From an uncultured Collinsella sp. (GTDB taxonomy: Bacteria > Actinomycetota > Coriobacteriia > Coriobacteriales > Coriobacteriaceae): DNA of 18,245 nucleotides. The stretch is taken from NCBI GenBank assembly GCA_900757595.1, contig CAAEOL010000034.1, positions 1 to 18,245 of the forward strand. The letters are read 5' to 3'. Made by a program: the position numbers and the translations under genes. The notes below the pieces were generated by a model, which saw only the letters and a list, made by a program, of their open reading frames with translations, made no database searches and was not told the origin of the DNA. Shown in pieces: positions 14,576 to 18,245 of this stretch (its first letter is position 1; every line of letters begins with the position of its first letter).

Positions 14576-17353
14576 ATGATTCTCAACGGACCGGGGATTA
14601 GCTATACCGAGCCCGATATCGGCGCGGAGTTCGTGCCGCCGATACCGGAGCATCCGCGCGAGGCCATCGTCAAACTGTGTGAGCACTGCACCAACCGCCT
14701 GTTGCACCGCGACGAGCTGCTGGGCTACGAGTACTGGTCGTTTGCCGAGGCCGCAACCGACGAGCAGGCCGAAGTGCTCTGCAAGATGAAGATGCGCCGT
14801 CCCTATACGCTGCCCGAGATGGTCAAGCTCACCGGCATGCCCGAGGCCGATATCGAAAAAATGCTCGACGACATGAGCTACACGGGTCTGCTCGAGTACA
14901 ACTGGGAAAACCCCGAGCGCGCCAAGCAGTGGGTGCTGCCCATGCTGGTGCCGGGTTCCGCCGAGTTCCTCAACATGCGCATGGGCCAGCTCGAGGAGCA
15001 TCCGGTCTATGCCAAGTTCTTTGAGCAGGCGTCCAAGGGACCGCTGTCCCGCGCCACGCCGATGGTGCCGCCCGGAGGCGCCGGCATCGGCATGCATGTC
15101 ATTCCGGTCGAGAAGGCCATCGATGCCGCGAGCACCTCGGTGCCGATCGAGCATATCGAGCATTGGCTCGACAAATACGATGGCAAGTATGCCGCTAGCA
15201 CCTGCAGCTGCCGCGCGAGCCGTCGCGTGATGGGAGAGGGCTGCGCCGACGACCCGGCCGATTGGTGCATCGCCGTGGGCGATATGGCCGACTACGTGGT
15301 CGAGACCGACCGCGGCCATTATGTGACGCGCGAGGAGGTCTACGACATCCTGCGCCAGGCCGAGGACAACGGCTTTGTGCACCAGATCACCAACATCGAC
15401 GGTGAGAACAAAATCTTCGCCATCTGCAACTGCAACGTCAACGTGTGCTACGCCCTGCGCACTTCGCAGCTGTTCAACACGCCCAACCTGTCGCGCTCGG
15501 CCTACGTCGCCAAGGTCGAGAAGGACAAGTGCGTGGCCTGCGGTCGCTGCGTTGAGGTGTGTCCGGCCGGCGCCGCCAAACTGGGCCAGAAGCTCTGTAG
15601 CAAAAAGGCTGGCGGACAGGTGCCCGAGTATCCGCGCCAGGAGCTGCCCGATGCCACCAAGTGGGACCACACCAAGTGGTCGCCCAACTACCGCAACGAC
15701 AACCGTATCGAGACGCATGAGTCCGGCACCGCTCCCTGCAAGACGGCCTGCCCCGCGCACGTTGCCGTTCAGGGCTATTTGAAGCTCGCGGCGCAGGGCC
15801 GCTATGACGAGGCACTGGCACTCATTAAGCGCGAGAACCCGCTGCCCGCTATCTGCGGCCGCGTGTGCAACCGCCGCTGCGAGGACGCCTGCACCCGTGG
15901 TCGCGTGGATGCCGCCGTGGCTATCGACGAAGTCAAGAAGTTTATCGCCCAGCGCGACCTGGATGCCGCGACCCGCTATGTTCCGCCCGTGGTGACGCCG
16001 ACGCGCGCCGGCGGCTTCGACCAGAAGATTGCCATCATCGGTGCCGGCCCGGCCGGTCTGTCCTGCGCTTTCTATCTTGCCGAGAAGGGCTACAAGCCCG
16101 TCGTGTTCGAGAAAAACGAGCGCCCGGGTGGCATGCTCACCTACGGCATTCCCAGCTTTAAGCTGCAGAAGGATGTTATCGAGGCCGAGGTCGAGATCAT
16201 TCGCCTGATGGGTGCCGAGTTCCGCTATGGCGTGGAAGTCGGCCGCGACGTGACGCTCGACGAGCTGCGCACGCAGGGTTTTAAGGCCTTCTACGTGGCT
16301 ATTGGCTGCCAGGGCGGCCGCCTTGCCGACATTCCGGGCGAGGACGCCGAGGGTGTGACCGTGGCCGTCGACTTTTTGCGCGAGGTCAACAGCGGCAAGA
16401 TTGACGCGCTGCCCGGCCGCACCATCGTGGTGGGCGGCGGCAACGTGGCCATCGACGTTGCCCGCAACGCCTGCCGTCTGGGTTTCGAGCACGTTGAGAT
16501 GTTCTGCCTGGAGAGCGAGGCACAGATGCCCGCCAGCGAGGAAGAGCGTCGCGAGGCCATCGAGGACGGCGCGCACATCAGCTGCGGTTGGGGTCCCAAG
16601 GAGGTCCACCTGGACGAGGCCGGTCGTGTGTGCGGTATCACCTTCAAGCGCTGCACGCGTGTCTTTGACGACGAAGGCCGTTTTGCGCCCGAGTACGACG
16701 AGAACGATCTACGCCGTGTCGATGCTGACCGTGTCGTCATGTCCATCGGCCAGTCCATCGTGTGGGGCGACCTGCTGGCTGGCTCCAAGGTGGAGCTTGG
16801 CCGTGGTCAGGGTGCCCTTGCCGATCCCCAGACCTACCAGACCGCCGAACCCGACATCTTTGTGGGTGGTGACGTCTACACCGGTCCCAGCTTCGCCATC
16901 GACGCTATCGCCGCCGGTCACGAGGCTGCGGTGTCCATCCACCGCTTTGTGCAGCCGGGCTCCACGCTCACCATCGGCCGCAACCAGCGCCGCTACACCG
17001 CGCTCGACCGCGACGATGTCGTGATCGCGAGCTATGACAACGCGAGCCGCGAGGTTGCCCACGTGGACCGCGAGCGCGAGAAGGCCGCGCCCTTCAGCGA
17101 GTACGTCGAGACCTTTACCGAAGAGCAGGTGCGCGCCGAGACCGCCCGCTGCCTGGGCTGCGGCGCCTCGATCGTCGACCCCAACAAGTGCATTGGCTGC
17201 GGCCTGTGCACCACCAAGTGCGCATTCGACGCCATCCATCTGGATCGAGACCGCCCCGAGTGCTCAACGATGGTCAAATACGAGCAAAAGCTCCCGAGCC
17301 TCGGCAAGTACGCTTTGAAGCGTGCGATCAAGATTAAATTCGGTCGCAAGTAA
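14576..17353 (+). CDS. Multi-[4Fe-4S] FAD/NAD(P)-dependent oxidoreductase, 925 aa
   Basis: This is a modular cytoplasmic electron-transfer flavoprotein. The N-terminal part (1-310) has a winged-helix-like stretch (YTLPEMVKLTG onward) and a Cys-rich region: C210-x-C212, C223, C231, then C284-x-C286 and C291. A ferredoxin motif follows (C319, C322, C325, C329-P). Next is a GltD-type N-domain (C388, C392, C427, C431, C435, C439) and a glutamate-synthase-small-subunit-like core with FAD motif GAGPAG at 489-494 and nucleotide motif GGGNVA at 620-625. The C-terminus has CLGCG (859-863) and a second ferredoxin motif (C872, C875, C878, C882). I chose ATG 14576 because AGAAGGGA lies 5 nt upstream; the frame stays open upstream to 14477 but only through the operator region. 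It diverges from TetR and is followed by hypA after 34 nt. The substrate is unknown. Confidence 0.93.
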   Translation: MILNGPGISYTEPDIGAEFVPPIPEHPREAIVKLCEHCTNRLLHRDELLGYEYWSFAEAATDEQAEVLCKMKMRRPYTLPEMVKLTGMPEADIEKMLDDMSYTGLLEYNWENPERAKQWVLPMLVPGSAEFLNMRMGQLEEHPVYAKFFEQASKGPLSRATPMVPPGGAGIGMHVIPVEKAIDAASTSVPIEHIEHWLDKYDGKYAASTCSCRASRRVMGEGCADDPADWCIAVGDMADYVVETDRGHYVTREEVYDILRQAEDNGFVHQITNIDGENKIFAICNCNVNVCYALRTSQLFNTPNLSRSAYVAKVEKDKCVACGRCVEVCPAGAAKLGQKLCSKKAGGQVPEYPRQELPDATKWDHTKWSPNYRNDNRIETHESGTAPCKTACPAHVAVQGYLKLAAQGRYDEALALIKRENPLPAICGRVCNRRCEDACTRGRVDAAVAIDEVKKFIAQRDLDAATRYVPPVVTPTRAGGFDQKIAIIGAGPAGLSCAFYLAEKGYKPVVFEKNERPGGMLTYGIPSFKLQKDVIEAEVEIIRLMGAEFRYGVEVGRDVTLDELRTQGFKAFYVAIGCQGGRLADIPGEDAEGVTVAVDFLREVNSGKIDALPGRTIVVGGGNVAIDVARNACRLGFEHVEMFCLESEAQMPASEEERREAIEDGAHISCGWGPKEVHLDEAGRVCGITFKRCTRVFDDEGRFAPEYDENDLRRVDADRVVMSIGQSIVWGDLLAGSKVELGRGQGALADPQTYQTAEPDIFVGGDVYTGPSFAIDAIAAGHEAAVSIHRFVQPGSTLTIGRNQRRYTALDRDDVVIASYDNASREVAHVDREREKAAPFSEYVETFTEEQVRAETARCLGCGASIVDPNKCIGCGLCTTKCAFDAIHLDRDRPECSTMVKYEQKLPSLGKYALKRAIKIKFGRK

Positions 17354-17387
17354 GTGGCCATAACGGGAACGGCGGAAGGAATATAAA

Positions 17388-17816
17388 GTGCACGAGCTCG
17401 GGATTGTCTATCACATCATTCGCGATGTCGAGAATGTGGCGCGCGCCAATGGCGTGAGTCGCGTTTCGAGCGTGACGCTGCTCCTGGGCGAGGTCTCGGG
17501 TGTCGTTCCCGATCTGCTGCTTGATGCTTGGCGCTGGGCGGCAGATAAAAAGCCTATCACGCAGGGCGCGGAGCTTATTGTGGAGCCTGTCGAGGCCGTG
17601 ACGCATTGCGAGGCGTGCGGCTGCGACTACGCGACGGTCGAGCACGGCAAGACCTGCCCCCATTGCGGTAGCGGCGAGACCTATCTGCTGCAGGGCCAGG
17701 AGGTCATGATCAAGCAGATCGAGACCCCCGACGAGGACCCGACAGACGCTGCCCCCGACGGCCTATCCGATGCCCCCGATGCCGTCGACGCCGCCAACCC
17801 CCTCCACATCGCCTAA
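17388..17816 (+). CDS. hypA: Hydrogenase nickel-insertion protein HypA
   Basis: This 142-aa protein is a HypA/HybF metallochaperone that, with HypB, delivers nickel to [NiFe] hydrogenase (or to urease in some species). It starts MHELGIV; the Met1-His2-Glu3 end is the known nickel site. The zinc motif is C74-x2-C77 and C90-x2-C93, with HCEACG and TCPHCG context. The GTG start at 17388 is required to give MHE and follows AAGGA by 7 nt. Typical HypA is about 113-120 aa; here a roughly 30-residue Asp/Pro/Ala-rich tail follows residue 111. No hypB or hydrogenase gene is in the window. The 34-nt gap from the oxidoreductase suggests one transcript. Confidence 0.95.
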   Translation: MHELGIVYHIIRDVENVARANGVSRVSSVTLLLGEVSGVVPDLLLDAWRWAADKKPITQGAELIVEPVEAVTHCEACGCDYATVEHGKTCPHCGSGETYLLQGQEVMIKQIETPDEDPTDAAPDGLSDAPDAVDAANPLHIA

Positions 17817-17818
17817 CT

Positions 17819-17874
17819 TAGTCGTTGGGGACGTTCTTAAACGACTAGTCATTAAAGAACGTCCCCAACGACTA
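17819..17874. repeat. 20-bp perfect palindrome with GGGGAC core, REP-like
   Basis: The arms 17819-17838 and 17855-17874 are perfectly complementary (TAGTCGTTGGGGACGTTCTT and its reverse complement) around a 16-nt loop that contains the smaller palindrome GACTAGTC. It starts 2 nt after the hypA stop. GGGGAC at 17827-17832 is shared with the ACCACC-family palindromes at 3358 and 5115. It may also limit read-through from hypA. Confidence 0.85.
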
Positions 17875-18190
17875 CTTTGCTAGAGCATATTTCTTACCAT
17901 TAGTCAAGCACCATCTGTTTAAACGAAATAGCCTCAACCCGAGCACATTTGTGTCTGTTTAAAACCGGCAATAATGAACAGCGTGCTCAATTCGGTCATG
18001 TAAATAGATCAGCTATCAATCCTCAGCAGCAAATCAGCCAAAATACTGGAATGTAATCAGCTTGTAACAAAACAAGACGTTTAAACAAATAATGCTACCT
18101 TTTGCAGTTTTTCAAACAATTCTGCTGTATTTGCAGCTATACTCCATAACTGTCGTGTAGGAATTACGTAGACAAAAAGGAGGTTATGTG
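17875..18190 (+). promoter_or_regulatory. AT-rich leader and promoter region of the PTS gene
   Basis: This roughly 315-nt gap holds no convincing gene. TGTTTAAA occurs at 17916-17923 and 17956-17963, exactly 40 nt apart, and GTTTAAAC again at 18079-18086. GAGCAC (17941-17946) and GTGCTC (17983-17988) form an inverted repeat around the second box. TATACT at 18138-18143 is a plausible -10, without a good -35, which would fit an activator-dependent promoter. AAGGAGG at 18177-18183 is the ribosome site of the following gene. Confidence 0.45.
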
Positions 18191-18245
18191 ATGGTAAGTA
18201 TTGTTCTTGCTAGCCATGGTGACTTGGCGGCTGGAATCAAGCAGA
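18191..18245 (+). CDS. PTS mannose-family EIIA component, start only
   Basis: Only 18 codons are present, beginning MVSIVLASHGDLAAGIKQ. This is the N-terminus of a mannose/fructose/sorbose-family PTS EIIA. SHG at residues 8-10 contains the phosphorylated histidine (His9), and the DLAAG that follows is typical. EIIA would take phosphate from HPr and pass it to EIIB. ATG 18191 follows AAGGAGG by 7 nt; a GTG directly before it is less likely. The rest of the gene, and probably the EIIB, EIIC and EIID genes, lie beyond the window. Confidence 0.85.
   Translation, partial: MVSIVLASHGDLAAGIKQ

Noticed and set aside
14480..16609. 709-aa minus-strand open frame opposite the oxidoreductase
   Set aside because: Shadow of the plus-strand gene, with Ala/His/Gly/Leu-rich composition typical of antisense of high-GC genes.

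Overview
The window reads as high-GC actinobacterial DNA. ClpB, a YbhJ-type aconitase-family hydratase, mannose-family PTS genes, multi-cluster flavin/Fe-S oxidoreductases and many short GGGGAC-containing intergenic palindromes together suggest a gut Coriobacteriia member, most likely Collinsella. That assignment rests on gene content and recalled repeat style, not on a search.

Layout. Positions 20-2320 encode a complete aconitase-superfamily hydratase, followed by a 22-bp palindrome and a terminator. Positions about 2450-6200 form an accessory block. It holds two unrelated single-pass or secreted hypothetical proteins (2524-3171 and 5204-5872, both minus strand), an AAA/Orc-like ATPase with a C-terminal winged-helix-like region (3843-4958), and unusually dense intergenic repeats. 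Positions 6355-8982 are clpB with a structured leader and a textbook terminator. Next come a 64-aa proline-rich protein (9117-9311), an AAA_14/DUF4143 ATPase (9519-10871) whose promoter region is a 60-bp near-perfect palindrome, and a convergent membrane-anchored protein with a long acidic cytoplasmic tail (10916-12412, minus).

Positions 12654-17816 look like one regulated redox locus. A TetR repressor and a polytopic membrane protein (minus strand) diverge from a 925-aa multi-[4Fe-4S]/FAD/NAD(P) oxidoreductase followed by hypA (plus strand). Two TTGAC-N5-GTCAA palindromes lie between the divergent genes, the expected position for TetR operators controlling both sides. The window ends in the first 18 codons of a mannose-family PTS EIIA, preceded by a long AT-rich leader.

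The most unusual signal is a pair of intergenic arrays (3403-3617 and 6042-6176). Each is built from a 15-nt box, consensus TGTTACAGATTGAGA, placed exactly every 40 nt in strictly alternating orientation. This gives 55-nt hairpin units separated by 25-nt linkers. The two arrays are homologous, differ by one 80-nt unit, and each follows an ACCACCACAAAGG palindrome. I know of no named element with this geometry. Other unusual structures are a 9-bp tandem repeat that builds the ATPase promoter, the 60-bp palindrome before the DUF4143 ATPase, and two hypothetical genes each bracketed by direct repeats.
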